A DNA stretch of 30,208 bases from an uncultured Arcobacter sp. (lineage in GTDB: Bacteria; Campylobacterota; Campylobacteria; Campylobacterales; Arcobacteraceae), in the NCBI GenBank assembly GCA_937860115.1, contig CALMBI010000099.1, positions 1 through 30,208 of the forward strand, in the 5' to 3' direction. The notes below the pieces were generated by a model. The model ran no database searches. It was not told the DNA's origin and saw only the letters and a program-made list of their open reading frames with translations. A program made the position numbers and the translations under genes. Numbering within the stretch: the first letter of the stretch is position 1; each line of letters opens with the position of its first letter. This document shows, piece after piece, positions 1 through 8,728 of this stretch.

Positions 1-1235
1 ATATGCCCTACTTCTATCCCTTTTGTATAGGAGAGTTTCCCACCACAACATTCACAAATATCACCCTCTTTAACAGCAACTAAATCAAAATAAACATCTT
101 CGCTTAAACAACAAACATCAACACCACCAAGATGATAATGCTCCTCATTTGCTCCACAAACCATATCATTTTCATCTTTGAGTTCACTATCTATTTTATA
201 AATCACATTTGATGGAAGCTCTTTAATCCCAACATATCCAACAACAAGTCCAGCCGTTGTTATCTCCTCTTCATTAGCATCTACTAGCTCTAATGCATTT
301 ACACTATTGCATGCTTTTGTCTCTTCAAGTTCATCATCTCCTCGAACAAAAAATACTGCTATCTTTTCACCCTCTTCATAAAGTGCTTTTTTAATAACAG
401 CTTTGATTGTTTGTGATGGTTTTACCTCTAAAAAGTTTGAAACTTCCTCGATTGATGTAAGATTTGGTGTATGGATTTTGCCACTTGTTAAACTTTTTTT
501 CTCTTCAACTTTTCGTGGCACTCTTTTTGCAGCTTCGATATTTGCCCCATAACTACAACTATCACACACTACAATAGTATCCTCTCCACTATCTGCTAAG
601 ACATGGAACTCTTTACTTCCAGTTCCACCAATCGCTCCACTATCAGCATCAACAATTCTAAAATCAAGCCCAAGTCTTGTAAAGATTTTCTTGTAAGTTT
701 CTTCCATAAGATGAAACTCTCGAATCATATCTTCAGTATCCGCATGGAAAGAGTAACCATCTTTCATTAAAAATTCTCTACCTCTCATAAGTCCAAATCG
801 TGGTCTTGCTTCATCTCTAAATTTTGTATTTATTTGATAAAGATTCAAAGGTAAATCTTTATAACTTGTCACTCTATTTTTAACAAGCTCTACCATCGCT
901 TCTTCATTTGTTGGACTTAAAACAAAACCATTATTTTTTCTATCTTTGATTCGTAGCATCTCTAAGCCCATCTTTGTAGCTCTTCCACTATTTTCCCAAA
1001 ATTCTAGTGGTGTTACAAATGAAAGTTGTACCTCCATAGCTCCACTATTATCAAGCTCTTCTTTTACTACATTTCTTATCTTGTCAAGAACAATTTTACC
1101 TAGTGGCAAGTAGTTATAAAGTCCACTTCCACTTGTACTTATAAATCCAGCTCGAAGTAAAAATTGGTGAGATGGAAGTGTTGCATCATTTGGTGTTTCT
1201 TTTGTAGTTGGTATAAAAAATTTTGAGAATTTCAT
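1..1235 (-). CDS. proS: Prolyl-tRNA synthetase, N-terminal part (runs off the window)
   Basis: Charges tRNA-Pro with proline in the cytoplasm. About 411 codons from the ATG at 1235 are visible; the C-terminal part, including the anticodon-binding domain, lies beyond base 1. The reading starts MKFSKFFIPTTKETP and shows the class II motif 2 region (TKFRDEARPRFGLMRGREF), which with the following FLMKDGYSFH is typical of bacterial ProS. A long insertion before motif 3 matches the bacterial-type editing domain (INS), and the visible end reads KGIEVGH, typical of ProS motif 3. The start lies one base after the hemA stop, so it is almost certainly cotranscribed with hemA; this hemA-proS order is familiar in Campylobacterota. 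The reading frame is uninterrupted. Confidence 0.96.
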   Translation of the reverse strand, partial: MKFSKFFIPTTKETPNDATLPSHQFLLRAGFISTSGSGLYNYLPLGKIVLDKIRNVVKEELDNSGAMEVQLSFVTPLEFWENSGRATKMGLEMLRIKDRKNNGFVLSPTNEEAMVELVKNRVTSYKDLPLNLYQINTKFRDEARPRFGLMRGREFLMKDGYSFHADTEDMIREFHLMEETYKKIFTRLGLDFRIVDADSGAIGGTGSKEFHVLADSGEDTIVVCDSCSYGANIEAAKRVPRKVEEKKSLTSGKIHTPNLTSIEEVSNFLEVKPSQTIKAVIKKALYEEGEKIAVFFVRGDDELEETKACNSVNALELVDANEEEITTAGLVVGYVGIKELPSNVIYKIDSELKDENDMVCGANEEHYHLGGVDVCCLSEDVYFDLVAVKEGDICECCGGKLSYTKGIEVGH

Positions 1236-1236
1236 C

Positions 1237-2550
1237 TTAGTTTATTTCCTTGTAGTTATTTATAAAGTCATTTTCAATTTTGATTCCAAAAAGATTTTGG
1301 GTTGTATTTAATATCTCATCACCCTCTAGTGAAGTTGAAACTGATTTTAGTTTGATTGTTGGTTCATGTAAAAACTCTGCCATTATTGTTTTACAAAGTT
1401 TTTCAATATTATCTTTATCATCTGGGTTGATAAATCTTTTTTTGATTGCATTTTGAATTTTTTTCTCTATTATCGCATCACTTTTTGATCTCATATTTTT
1501 GATAATTGGATCAACAGAGAGAGTTTTGAGCCAAACATAAAATTCCTCTGTCATGTGCCCAACGATACTAAAAGCTTCCTTCGCTTGACCTGCTCGAAGT
1601 TCTAGTGTTTCATTAACAATACATTGTAAATCATCAACACTATAAATATTCACTCCCTCAATTTGCATCTGTTCAATATCTCTTGGAAGTGCAATATCAA
1701 ACCAATTTCTCTCCTCTTTAAAAGGTTTAACCATCTCTTTTTTGATAATTGGATATGGAGCTGAAGTTGCAGTAACAAGTAATCTCATAGAATTTAAAAG
1801 ATTCTCAAGCTCTTCATAGGCTCTTACATCTATTTGTGATGGCCTATAAGTTGCTCCATTTCCATCCATTAAAATTGAGTGAGCTAACACTCTTGCTTTT
1901 TTTATATTTCTGCTACAAATAACCACATCAAATCCACTTTTAAGTAAGTGCCTACAAGCAAGTTCACTCATCTCTCCAGCACCAATAACAAGAGCTTTCA
2001 CACCAGATGAGTCTTTGTAAAGTTGTTTTGCTTTTGCTACTGCTGTTGAAGCAACTGAAACAGAACCCGTTCCAAGTTGAGTGATATTTCGCACTTTTGC
2101 AGCACATTTAAACGCAAAATTCATTACCCTAGAGAGTTTCAAAGAAGCAAAGTTTTTATCAAGTGCAAATTTAAAAGCATCTTTAAGTTGTCCAGCAATT
2201 TGAGTTTCCCCAACAACAAGAGAATCAAGTGATGAAGCTACTGTAAAAAGATGATAAATCGCTGCTTTATTTTCATAAATATCTGCTCTCTCTTTGAGAT
2301 CAAGATAATCTAGTTCACTTCGATTTGAAAATTGCTCAATGATATATTTTGAGGTATTTGCACTATCTTTTACACTTGCTATTAGTTCGACTCTATTACA
2401 AGTTGAAATCAACATCGCTTCATTGATATGTTCATTATGAAGCACTTTTTTTAAGAAAGTTTCTTTTTCTAATTCATTGCTAAATGATAGTTTCTCTCTT
2501 ATACTTATGTCTGTATTTTTATGAGTGAAACTAACTATTAAATATTCCAT
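1237..2550 (-). CDS. hemA: Glutamyl-tRNA reductase
   Basis: First committed step of C5-pathway tetrapyrrole synthesis: NADPH-dependent reduction of Glu-tRNA(Glu) to glutamate-1-semialdehyde, feeding haem for the cytochromes encoded elsewhere in the window. The 437-residue product is of normal family length. It carries the catalytic-cysteine motif ISTCNRVE (Cys51), a conserved stretch SLVVGETQIAGQLKDAF, and an NADPH-binding glycine motif VIGAGEM near residue 190; the C-terminal part is the dimerisation helix region. The ATG at 2550 is preceded by a weak purine stretch (TTAGGG). A TATAAT box at 2595-2600 on this strand suggests its own promoter downstream of midA. It is followed after one base by proS. 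Confidence 0.96.
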   Translation of the reverse strand: MEYLIVSFTHKNTDISIREKLSFSNELEKETFLKKVLHNEHINEAMLISTCNRVELIASVKDSANTSKYIIEQFSNRSELDYLDLKERADIYENKAAIYHLFTVASSLDSLVVGETQIAGQLKDAFKFALDKNFASLKLSRVMNFAFKCAAKVRNITQLGTGSVSVASTAVAKAKQLYKDSSGVKALVIGAGEMSELACRHLLKSGFDVVICSRNIKKARVLAHSILMDGNGATYRPSQIDVRAYEELENLLNSMRLLVTATSAPYPIIKKEMVKPFKEERNWFDIALPRDIEQMQIEGVNIYSVDDLQCIVNETLELRAGQAKEAFSIVGHMTEEFYVWLKTLSVDPIIKNMRSKSDAIIEKKIQNAIKKRFINPDDKDNIEKLCKTIMAEFLHEPTIKLKSVSTSLEGDEILNTTQNLFGIKIENDFINNYKEIN

Positions 2551-2594
2551 ATACCCTAATCCATTGTTTTACATATTTTTTATTAAAGGGGTAG

Positions 2595-2600
2595 ATTATA
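2595..2600 (-). promoter_or_regulatory. Candidate -10 box for hemA-proS
   Basis: A perfect TATAAT on the minus strand lies in the 76-bp gap between midA and hemA, 45 bp before the hemA ATG. No convincing -35 hexamer is present, which is usual for sigma-70 promoters of Campylobacterota. The assignment rests on consensus and position only. Confidence 0.5.
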
Positions 2601-2626
2601 CCTTTTTCTTACTTTTGATACACCCA

Positions 2627-3637
2627 TTATTTATTTTTTCTAAAAACAGCAACTTTAAATCGATCCCCCATTCCAACTGGTTCGAGTAAAGTTTTTACTT
2701 TATTTGCTTCTCTTAGATATGTTTTTTCATCTGCATTTTTATGGAACATCTCTAAAAGCTCTATAATTCCAAATCGCACAAGTGCTTTGAGTTGTGTTTC
2801 ATAAATAATATTTTCAACGCAAAGCTCTTTAAAACACTCTATCAAAAATCCAAAATTGACATCAAATGTGATATCTGATTTTTTACAAAGTTCTGCAATA
2901 TCTAGATTCTCTTCAAAAATTGGATACACTTTGTGCTTACTATAGATTCTACAAGAAAAATCATTACGAGGAAAATGGTCACCATAATCAAATGTGATAA
3001 ATTCATATTTTTGTATCGAGTCTCCAAGTGCTTTTGCAAATGGTTTAAAAGAGAGTGGTACTTCACCTTTTGTGATCGAGTTTTTTTGACAAACTTCAAT
3101 TAATTCTTGATTATCTGTTTTTTCAAAAATTATCGTATGATCTTGTACAAACCCTTGCTCCAAGTGATTTTCTTTTGTGATCACTAATTCACAAGGAAAT
3201 GCATCAAAGATCTCATTTGCCACGACAATAGCACTTTCTAATTGCACCTCATCAAGTGAACTAAAATGATGAAAATTGATATTCTTACCAAATGATTCAT
3301 CAAGATATTGTTGTTGTTTGATTCTAAGATTTTCATACCTCTCAACAATAGCAAAAGTAAGAGTTTTTAATAGTTCTGGTCTTAACGTATAGATAAACTG
3401 GATCATATCTGCCATCAAATATCCATGATGTGCACCAATCTCCAAAATAGTCGTATTCTTTGAAACAAATCCACTATCGATCGTTTCTATAATTCTTTTA
3501 GCGATACTCCCACCAAAAAGGGAACTTGCACTCACAGCAGTGAAAAAATCACCCTCTTTTCCTATTGTTTTGTAGTTTGAATAGTAGCCATCTTCTCCAT
3601 ACAACCACTCATCAAAATACTCACTAAATCGTTGCAT
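2627..3637 (-). CDS. MidA/NDUFAF7-family SAM-dependent methyltransferase
   Basis: 336-residue class I SAM-dependent methyltransferase of the MidA family (COG1565, DUF185). Eukaryotic NDUFAF7 methylates an arginine on a respiratory complex I subunit; the bacterial substrate is not established, so a complex I role here is inference only. Supporting motifs are GDFFTAVSASSLFG (29-42), the SAM-binding loop EIGAHHG (66-72), the family signature NEIFDAFP (141-148) and a later FDYGDHF. The ATG at 3637 overlaps the 3' end of the TolC-like gene by 14 bases, so the two are probably translationally coupled in an argD-tolC-midA operon. No sign of truncation. Confidence 0.85.
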   Translation of the reverse strand: MQRFSEYFDEWLYGEDGYYSNYKTIGKEGDFFTAVSASSLFGGSIAKRIIETIDSGFVSKNTTILEIGAHHGYLMADMIQFIYTLRPELLKTLTFAIVERYENLRIKQQQYLDESFGKNINFHHFSSLDEVQLESAIVVANEIFDAFPCELVITKENHLEQGFVQDHTIIFEKTDNQELIEVCQKNSITKGEVPLSFKPFAKALGDSIQKYEFITFDYGDHFPRNDFSCRIYSKHKVYPIFEENLDIAELCKKSDITFDVNFGFLIECFKELCVENIIYETQLKALVRFGIIELLEMFHKNADEKTYLREANKVKTLLEPVGMGDRFKVAVFRKNK

Positions 3638-4808
3638 TTTCTATTTTTCCATAGATCTCAAGAAGTTCTAGTTGTTTATCAATTTCATAAATTTTCATAT
3701 TAAGAAGTTCGCTATCTCTTGTATTTTCAATCACTTTTACATCATCTTGTGTTTTTATCCCAACACCTGCTAGCTCTTGATTTTGAGCTAAAAGATCATT
3801 ATACACTATGATATTTTCCTTTGTAAGAGAGAGCTTTGATTCTATCATTTTCACTTTTAGGTCTTGTGTCTGAAAAAAGTTTTGTTCTTTTATTTTTAAA
3901 AGCTCTAGGTCTTGTTTTGATTTGAGATAGTCAGCTTTAGCAGAACCTGTTTTTGCATAATAGTTATAATCAAGTGGCACCACTACACTTACTCCATAAG
4001 AAGTAGCCGTTAAATCTTTAGGATGAGTTGCAGATACACCTACATGATCATAAGTGTATGAAGCATTTGCTGTTGCGTATGGTTTATAATTTGCATTTGT
4101 GATATCTTCAACATATTTTTTGCCATCTATATCTACATTTGTTTTTTGAATCTCAAGATGATTTTTATCGAAATCCTCTAAAGTAATCTTAGTAAATGTT
4201 GGCAACTCAACTCTATATGGATCAAGAGTTGAAAGATTTTTAAAACTATTTATCAGATTGATTTTATTAAATTCTAGTTCCACAAGAGCTGCATCGATCC
4301 CATTTTTTGTTAAAAGCGCATTATTTAAAAATGAGATATCAAGTAAGCCATTTGTCACGCTCTCTTTTTTTATTCGTAGATCTATTTTAGCATTTGCAAG
4401 AGCAAGCTTTTGTTTTTGGATCTGTAAATCAATTTTTTTGATATTAAACGCAAGATTGTATGCATTTTTGATAAGTGCTTTTTTTTGGATCTCAATAGAA
4501 AGCGAACTAGCTGATCTTATATTGTCAGCATATTTCATTGTACTTTCAATCCCACCACTTTGGAAAATAGTTTGTGTAGTCGAAATAGTAGAAGTGATAC
4601 TTTTCCCAGGAGCAGATCCCTCCTGATACGAACCCGTATAAGAGATAGGTTTTACCCACTGGTATTTTGTAGCTTCGCTATCTTGGATAGCTTTTTCTTT
4701 TTGAAGTTCAAGTGAACTCTTTTGAGCATCTGATAAAATCTCTGCTCCAAATAAAGAAACCCCTAGCAATAATACCGATGCAGTTATTTTAGAGAGTTTT
4801 AAGTGCAT
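3624..4808 (-). CDS. TolC-like outer-membrane efflux protein
   Basis: 394-residue protein with a Sec signal peptide (MHLKLSKITASVLLLGVSLFG, likely cleaved after residue 21) followed by long amphipathic helices and no internal membrane helix, as expected for an outer-membrane factor (OEP/TolC family) forming trimeric channel-tunnels. Two heptad-rich halves, around residues 95-190 and 280-380, fit the family's internal duplication. It is slightly shorter than many TolC proteins. No adjacent inner-membrane pump or adaptor is present, so the partner is unknown. The ATG at 4808 lies 20 bases inside the end of argD and no good alternative start was found. Family assignment is by overall character and similarity to Campylobacterota TolC proteins rather than one decisive motif. 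Confidence 0.75.
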   Translation of the reverse strand: MHLKLSKITASVLLLGVSLFGAEILSDAQKSSLELQKEKAIQDSEATKYQWVKPISYTGSYQEGSAPGKSITSTISTTQTIFQSGGIESTMKYADNIRSASSLSIEIQKKALIKNAYNLAFNIKKIDLQIQKQKLALANAKIDLRIKKESVTNGLLDISFLNNALLTKNGIDAALVELEFNKINLINSFKNLSTLDPYRVELPTFTKITLEDFDKNHLEIQKTNVDIDGKKYVEDITNANYKPYATANASYTYDHVGVSATHPKDLTATSYGVSVVVPLDYNYYAKTGSAKADYLKSKQDLELLKIKEQNFFQTQDLKVKMIESKLSLTKENIIVYNDLLAQNQELAGVGIKTQDDVKVIENTRDSELLNMKIYEIDKQLELLEIYGKIENATI

Positions 4809-5973
4809 TTTCTAACCTTTCAAATCCAAGATTGATCTCTTTTTTTGTAATAGTAAGTGGTGGCAAAAATCTAAGAGTGCTTCTTCCACTTTTAAGCACA
4901 AGAACACCCTCATTAAATGCAGAAGATACAATTTTCCCTAAAGTCTCATCATCAACGATTTTGATCCCTCTCATAAGACCAATCCCTGTAACATACTCCA
5001 TTTTATCTTTGTATTTTTTAGCAAGTGATTTTAATTTTTTCTCAAAATAAGAGATCATTTGATCTAGTTTTCCATCTTTTTTATAATTATCTAGTATCTC
5101 TAATACTTCAAGTCCTGCTCTAGTTACTAGATAATTTCCCCCAAAAGTGCTTCCATGGTCCCCAGCTGTTAAAAGTTCTTTATGTTTTGTAAGAATTGCC
5201 CCTATTGGAACTCCACCACCAAGACCTTTTGCAAGAGTTACAATATCTGGTTCAATTTCATAAAGTTTTGAAGTTAAAAATTCTCCACTTCTAAATACAC
5301 CCGTTTGTACTTCATCAACAATCAAAAGAATATCTTTCTCTTTAAGATAACTTGCTAATTCTTGAATCTCCTCTTTGTTAAATGGACTCACTCCACCTTC
5401 ACCTTGGATAAGTTCAAGCATAACAGCAACCGTCTCATCATCAATCGTCTCATAGATATCTTTAATCGTTGGGACAAATACAAATCCATCAGGATATGGG
5501 GCAAAAAAATCACTATGAAATTTTGCTTGACCTGTTGCTTTTACTGTGGCTATCGTTCTTCCATGAAAAGAGTGTTCTAGTGTAATGATTTTGTATCTTT
5601 TATTTTCAAATTTTGTTCGACCATATTTTCTTGCTATCTTTATAGCACCCTCGTTTGCTTCAGCTCCACTATTTGAGAAAAACACACCAACATCATATCC
5701 AGCAAGTTCATTGATTTTCTTAGCTAAAAGTGCTTGAGGCTCAATTGCAAAAAGATTTGAGATATGAGTAATATTTTTTACTTGCTTATAAATAGCATCG
5801 GCTACTTGTTTATTTCCATGCCCAACTGAAACGACACCAATACCACTTGTGAAATCTATATACTCTTTTTTATTTTCATCGGTAAGTGTTGCATTTTTCC
5901 CTTTTATAAAGTTTACATAATTTCGTGCATAAGTTTGTAATACATAATTTTTATCAATATTTTCTAATGTCAT
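4789..5973 (-). CDS. argD: Acetylornithine aminotransferase
   Basis: PLP-dependent class III aminotransferase, 394 residues, converting N-acetylglutamate semialdehyde to N-acetylornithine in arginine synthesis; many homologues also serve the succinyl-diaminopimelate step of lysine and peptidoglycan synthesis. Visible signatures are FSNSGAEANEGAIKIAR (from residue 99), HSFHGRT (134-140), VDEVQTG (219-225) and LAKGLGGGVPIGA with the Schiff-base lysine at 249. It is the first gene of a minus-strand group with the TolC-like gene and midA, and is divergent from recJ. Its likely promoter is the minus-strand TATAAT at 6012-6017. Length and motifs are normal for the family. Confidence 0.93.
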   Translation of the reverse strand: MTLENIDKNYVLQTYARNYVNFIKGKNATLTDENKKEYIDFTSGIGVVSVGHGNKQVADAIYKQVKNITHISNLFAIEPQALLAKKINELAGYDVGVFFSNSGAEANEGAIKIARKYGRTKFENKRYKIITLEHSFHGRTIATVKATGQAKFHSDFFAPYPDGFVFVPTIKDIYETIDDETVAVMLELIQGEGGVSPFNKEEIQELASYLKEKDILLIVDEVQTGVFRSGEFLTSKLYEIEPDIVTLAKGLGGGVPIGAILTKHKELLTAGDHGSTFGGNYLVTRAGLEVLEILDNYKKDGKLDQMISYFEKKLKSLAKKYKDKMEYVTGIGLMRGIKIVDDETLGKIVSSAFNEGVLVLKSGRSTLRFLPPLTITKKEINLGFERLENALKTL

Positions 5974-6011
5974 ATTTGCTCTCCCAATGATCTTTTCATA
6001 AATAAGGGGCG

Positions 6012-6017
6012 ATTATA
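6012..6017 (-). promoter_or_regulatory. Candidate -10 box for argD
   Basis: TATAAT on the minus strand, 38 bp upstream of the argD ATG at 5973, within the 78-bp divergent argD/recJ spacer. Its sequence surround (GGTATAATCGCC) resembles the one in front of hemA (GGTATAATCTAC), suggesting the same promoter type. Confidence 0.5.
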
Positions 6018-6040
6018 CCGATTTTTTTATAAGAAGTGAG

Positions 6041-6046
6041 TATAAT
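6041..6046 (+). promoter_or_regulatory. Candidate -10 box for recJ, unusually close to the start codon
   Basis: TATAAT ends five bases before the recJ ATG at 6052. Transcription normally begins about seven bases after the -10 box, which would place the 5' end at or within a base or two of the ATG. No Shine-Dalgarno sequence lies at normal spacing. This suggests either a leaderless recJ message or an additional upstream promoter. Confidence 0.45.
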
Positions 6047-6051
6047 CTAGT

Positions 6052-7626
6052 ATGAAAAAAGTTACACTCAATGATATAAAAGAATTATTACAAAGTCGTC
6101 ATTCTTTGGGCGATATCACTTCACTCAAAGATTTACCACCACCTATTCACTTTAAAGATATCGATAAAGCCACAAAAAGAATCATCCAAGCAATAGAAAA
6201 CGATGAAACTATCAATATTGTTGGTGATTATGATGCAGACGGTGTAGTTTCAACTGCTATTATGGTTGAGTTTTTTACTAAAGCGATCGGTATAGAAGTA
6301 AACTATATGATACCAAATCGTTTTACACACGGGTATGGAATAAGTAGTAAAATCCTAGAAGATATCTATGATGGGATCATTATTACAGTTGACAATGGGA
6401 TCAGTGCAGTTGAAGCTGCCCAGATTTGTAAAACGAGAGGACTCGATCTTATCATCACTGATCATCATACGGTTGGAGTTAGTATCCCAGATGCTTACGC
6501 AATAGTCAATCCAAAACAAGATGATTGTGAGTTTCCATTTAGTGATATTTGTGGAGCAAATGTCGCTTGGTATTTGTGTGCAAATATCAAAAAAGAACTT
6601 GGGCTTGATTTTAATTTAATGGCGTTTTTTGATCTTTTAACTATTGCAATTGTAGCAGATGTGATGCCAATGAAATCTCTTAATAAAACAATCGTAAAAC
6701 GAGGACTTCAAGAGCTTTCAAATTCAAAAAGACCTGCTATTGTAGCGATTCGGGAAAGATTTAATCTAAAAACTTTGAGTGAAGAGGATATTGGATTTAA
6801 AATCGCTCCACTTATCAATTGTGCTGGACGAATGGAAGATGCAACTATTGCTTTAGAATTTTTACTCTCTTTTGATGAATATGAGGCAAATGAACAACTT
6901 GATTATTTAATTGAACTTAATGAAAATAGGAAAAAAGAGCAACTCTTTATTTTTGAGGAAGCAAAACAAAAAACATATTCAAACGATAATGTAATTGTTG
7001 TGCATAGTGACAGTTGGAATGAAGGGATTATAGGGATTGTTGCAGCTAAACTATGTGAAAAATATAAAAAACCAAGCTTTGTTTTTAAACAAAATGGGCT
7101 CACACTCAAAGGAAGTGCAAGGGGAAATGGAGATATCAATCTTCATACACTTCTTACGAAAGTTTCCCATCTTTTAGTAGGGTATGGTGGACACAAAGGA
7201 GCTGCTGGACTTTCGCTAAAAATAGGAAATTTTGAAAAATTTAAAGAAGAGATCAACAAAGCATACAATCTTGTACCAAAAGAGGAAAACTATATCAGTA
7301 GTGAATATTTATGTGAGATGGAACTTGATTTAATTGGCAGAGAACTTTTTGATTTGATCAATAGTTTTAGACCTTTTGGATTAGAAAATACACTTCCGGT
7401 GTTTAAATTTTCAAATTTGCTTGTCAAAGAATCAAGAACAATAGGGAAAAATAAAGAGTATAAAAAACTTATTCTGACAGATGGACAAAAAACCATAGAA
7501 ACACTTGTATTTGTAGATATTGATGAGATACTAGAAGGTACAAAAGTGGATATCTTAGCCACAATCGATAAGAACGAATTCAGAAATGAAACCACTTATA
7601 ATCTTCTTTTAAAAGAGATTTTGTAA
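6052..7626 (+). CDS. recJ: Single-stranded-DNA-specific exonuclease RecJ
   Basis: 5'-3' ssDNA exonuclease acting in recombinational and mismatch repair. The 524-residue product is typical for Campylobacterota, whose RecJ is shorter than the E. coli enzyme. The DHH-family catalytic motifs are visible: GDYDADG (58-64, motif I), the intervening VDNGISA region, TDHHT (136-140, motif III) and the DHHA1 signature GYGGHKGAAG starting at about residue 377. An OB-fold region follows at the C-terminus. The ATG at 6052 gives an N-terminus that fits homologues although no ribosome-binding site precedes it. It is transcribed divergently from argD and convergently towards rpsU. Confidence 0.95.
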   Translation: MKKVTLNDIKELLQSRHSLGDITSLKDLPPPIHFKDIDKATKRIIQAIENDETINIVGDYDADGVVSTAIMVEFFTKAIGIEVNYMIPNRFTHGYGISSKILEDIYDGIIITVDNGISAVEAAQICKTRGLDLIITDHHTVGVSIPDAYAIVNPKQDDCEFPFSDICGANVAWYLCANIKKELGLDFNLMAFFDLLTIAIVADVMPMKSLNKTIVKRGLQELSNSKRPAIVAIRERFNLKTLSEEDIGFKIAPLINCAGRMEDATIALEFLLSFDEYEANEQLDYLIELNENRKKEQLFIFEEAKQKTYSNDNVIVVHSDSWNEGIIGIVAAKLCEKYKKPSFVFKQNGLTLKGSARGNGDINLHTLLTKVSHLLVGYGGHKGAAGLSLKIGNFEKFKEEINKAYNLVPKEENYISSEYLCEMELDLIGRELFDLINSFRPFGLENTLPVFKFSNLLVKESRTIGKNKEYKKLILTDGQKTIETLVFVDIDEILEGTKVDILATIDKNEFRNETTYNLLLKEIL

Positions 7627-7884
7627 AAGATCTCTGACTCTTTTGAAAAAAGTTAAATTTGACATAAATCTTACATAAGAGCCACTTACAAATTCAAACC
7701 CAACCAAGTAGCTAATTTTATATTCCAGCTATTTTAGGCTTTTAAAAATTTTTTTTGCTCTCGTATTGAGTTAAATTCTTAGTTTTTATCTAAAAATTAA
7801 AATTTCTTTTGTTCCTATGCTTGAAGTTCTATTTTTTCTTTTAACCCTTTAGAGTTTTTAGGATTTATATTTATGATTGGTCAT
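7627..7884. other. Gene-poor spacer with possible folded RNA and a minus-strand micro-ORF
   Basis: Between the recJ stop and the rpsU terminator. Two nested stems are visible: AAGAGCC (7677-7683) with GGCTTTT (7737-7743), enclosing AAGTAGCT (7706-7713) with AGCTATTT (7727-7734), followed by a run of T at about 7749-7756. This could be the recJ transcript's 3' structure. On the minus strand an open frame from a TTG at 7707 to a stop at 7609-7611 would encode 32 residues and overlaps the end of recJ. I see no tRNA-like or other known RNA gene here. Confidence 0.35.
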
Positions 7885-7918
7885 AAAAAAAGGGTTGCCG
7901 ATAAACGATAACCCTTTT
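7885..7918 (-). terminator. Rho-independent terminator of rpsU
   Basis: Minus-strand stem AAAAGGGTT / AACCCTTTT (7910-7918 pairing with 7888-7896), with a short inner CG pairing around an ATAAA-type loop. In the minus orientation it is followed by a run of seven T (7885-7891, partly in the stem). It sits just past the rpsU stop. Confidence 0.85.
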
Positions 7919-7938
7919 GTATTTTATAGCTCTTTAGA

Positions 7939-8151
7939 CTACAGTTTAGATTCGTATCTTCTTAACATATAAAGTTTTTTCATTTGTTTTTTTCTAGCAT
8001 TGATTTTTTCTTTCTTTTTCTTTTCAGGATTAGATTCGAAATATCTTCTTGCTCTTGTTTCTGTAACGATTAAACTTCTGTCACATTGTTTTTTAAATCT
8101 TCTATATGCTTCTTCAAAAGATTCTGTTTCTTTTACTTTAACACCAGGCAC
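7939..8151 (-). CDS. rpsU: 30S ribosomal protein S21
   Basis: 70-residue, strongly basic small-subunit protein that aids initiation complex formation. The sequence MPGVKVKETESFEEAYRRFK, followed by a lysine/arginine-rich helix and ending LRRYESKL, is characteristic of S21. The start is a GTG at 8149-8151, giving the usual N-terminal MPGVKV; a purine stretch (AAGTGGG) lies upstream at a rather long distance. It is monocistronic, with its own terminator at 7885-7918, and divergent from moaC. Confidence 0.96.
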   Translation of the reverse strand: MPGVKVKETESFEEAYRRFKKQCDRSLIVTETRARRYFESNPEKKKKEKINARKKQMKKLYMLRRYESKL

Positions 8152-8257
8152 TATAAATCACCCACTTTCTTTTTTAAATTGAGGGCGAATTTTAGTTAAT
8201 TTACCCTTAATAGTATCTGATGTAAAATGAACAAATTTTAATAAACAGAGAAATACA

Positions 8258-8728
8258 ATGAATTTAACACACTTAGATGACAATAATAGACCTAAAATGG
8301 TAGATGTTTCAAGTAAAGTTGAAACTACAAGAATAGCCGTAGCTACAGGTACGATCACTATGTCAAAAGAGGCATTTGACAATGTTGTCAATAACCAAAA
8401 TAAAAAAGGACCAGTGATCCAAACAGCTGTGATCGCTGCAATTATGGGAGCTAAAAAAACACCAGAACTTATCCCAATGTGTCATCCACTCCTTCTGAGT
8501 GGGATCAACTGTGACGTTGAGCAACTCAATCAGATATGTGGATTTAAACTTACCCTTACAGCTAAACTGAGTGGTCAAACAGGTGTAGAAATGGAAGCAT
8601 TAACAGGTGTAAGTATAGGACTTTTGACTATTTATGATATGGTAAAAGCGATAGATAAAGGGATGGTGATCAGTGATGTACGGCTGGAGCATAAAAGTGG
8701 TGGCAAAAGTGGGGAATATAACAGATGA
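8258..8728 (+). CDS. moaC: Cyclic pyranopterin monophosphate synthase (molybdenum cofactor)
   Basis: Second step of molybdenum cofactor synthesis: converts 3',8-cyclo-7,8-dihydro-GTP, made by MoaA, to cyclic pyranopterin monophosphate. The 156-residue length is typical. Family signatures are PKMVDVSSK near the N-terminus, the active-site segment IPMCHPLLLSG, GVEMEALTGVSIGLLTIYDM and the C-terminal KSGGKSG. Its TGA overlaps the ATG of the DUF493 gene (ATGA, 8725-8728), so the two are translationally coupled. A TAAAAT at 8223-8228 could be the -10 box. No other molybdopterin gene lies in the window. Confidence 0.95.
   Translation: MNLTHLDDNNRPKMVDVSSKVETTRIAVATGTITMSKEAFDNVVNNQNKKGPVIQTAVIAAIMGAKKTPELIPMCHPLLLSGINCDVEQLNQICGFKLTLTAKLSGQTGVEMEALTGVSIGLLTIYDMVKAIDKGMVISDVRLEHKSGGKSGEYNR

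Noticed and set aside
4258..4626. 122-residue plus-strand frame inside the TolC-like gene
   Set aside because: It lies wholly antisense to a gene with signal peptide and family character; its composition is that of a shadow frame and no ribosome-binding site stands out.
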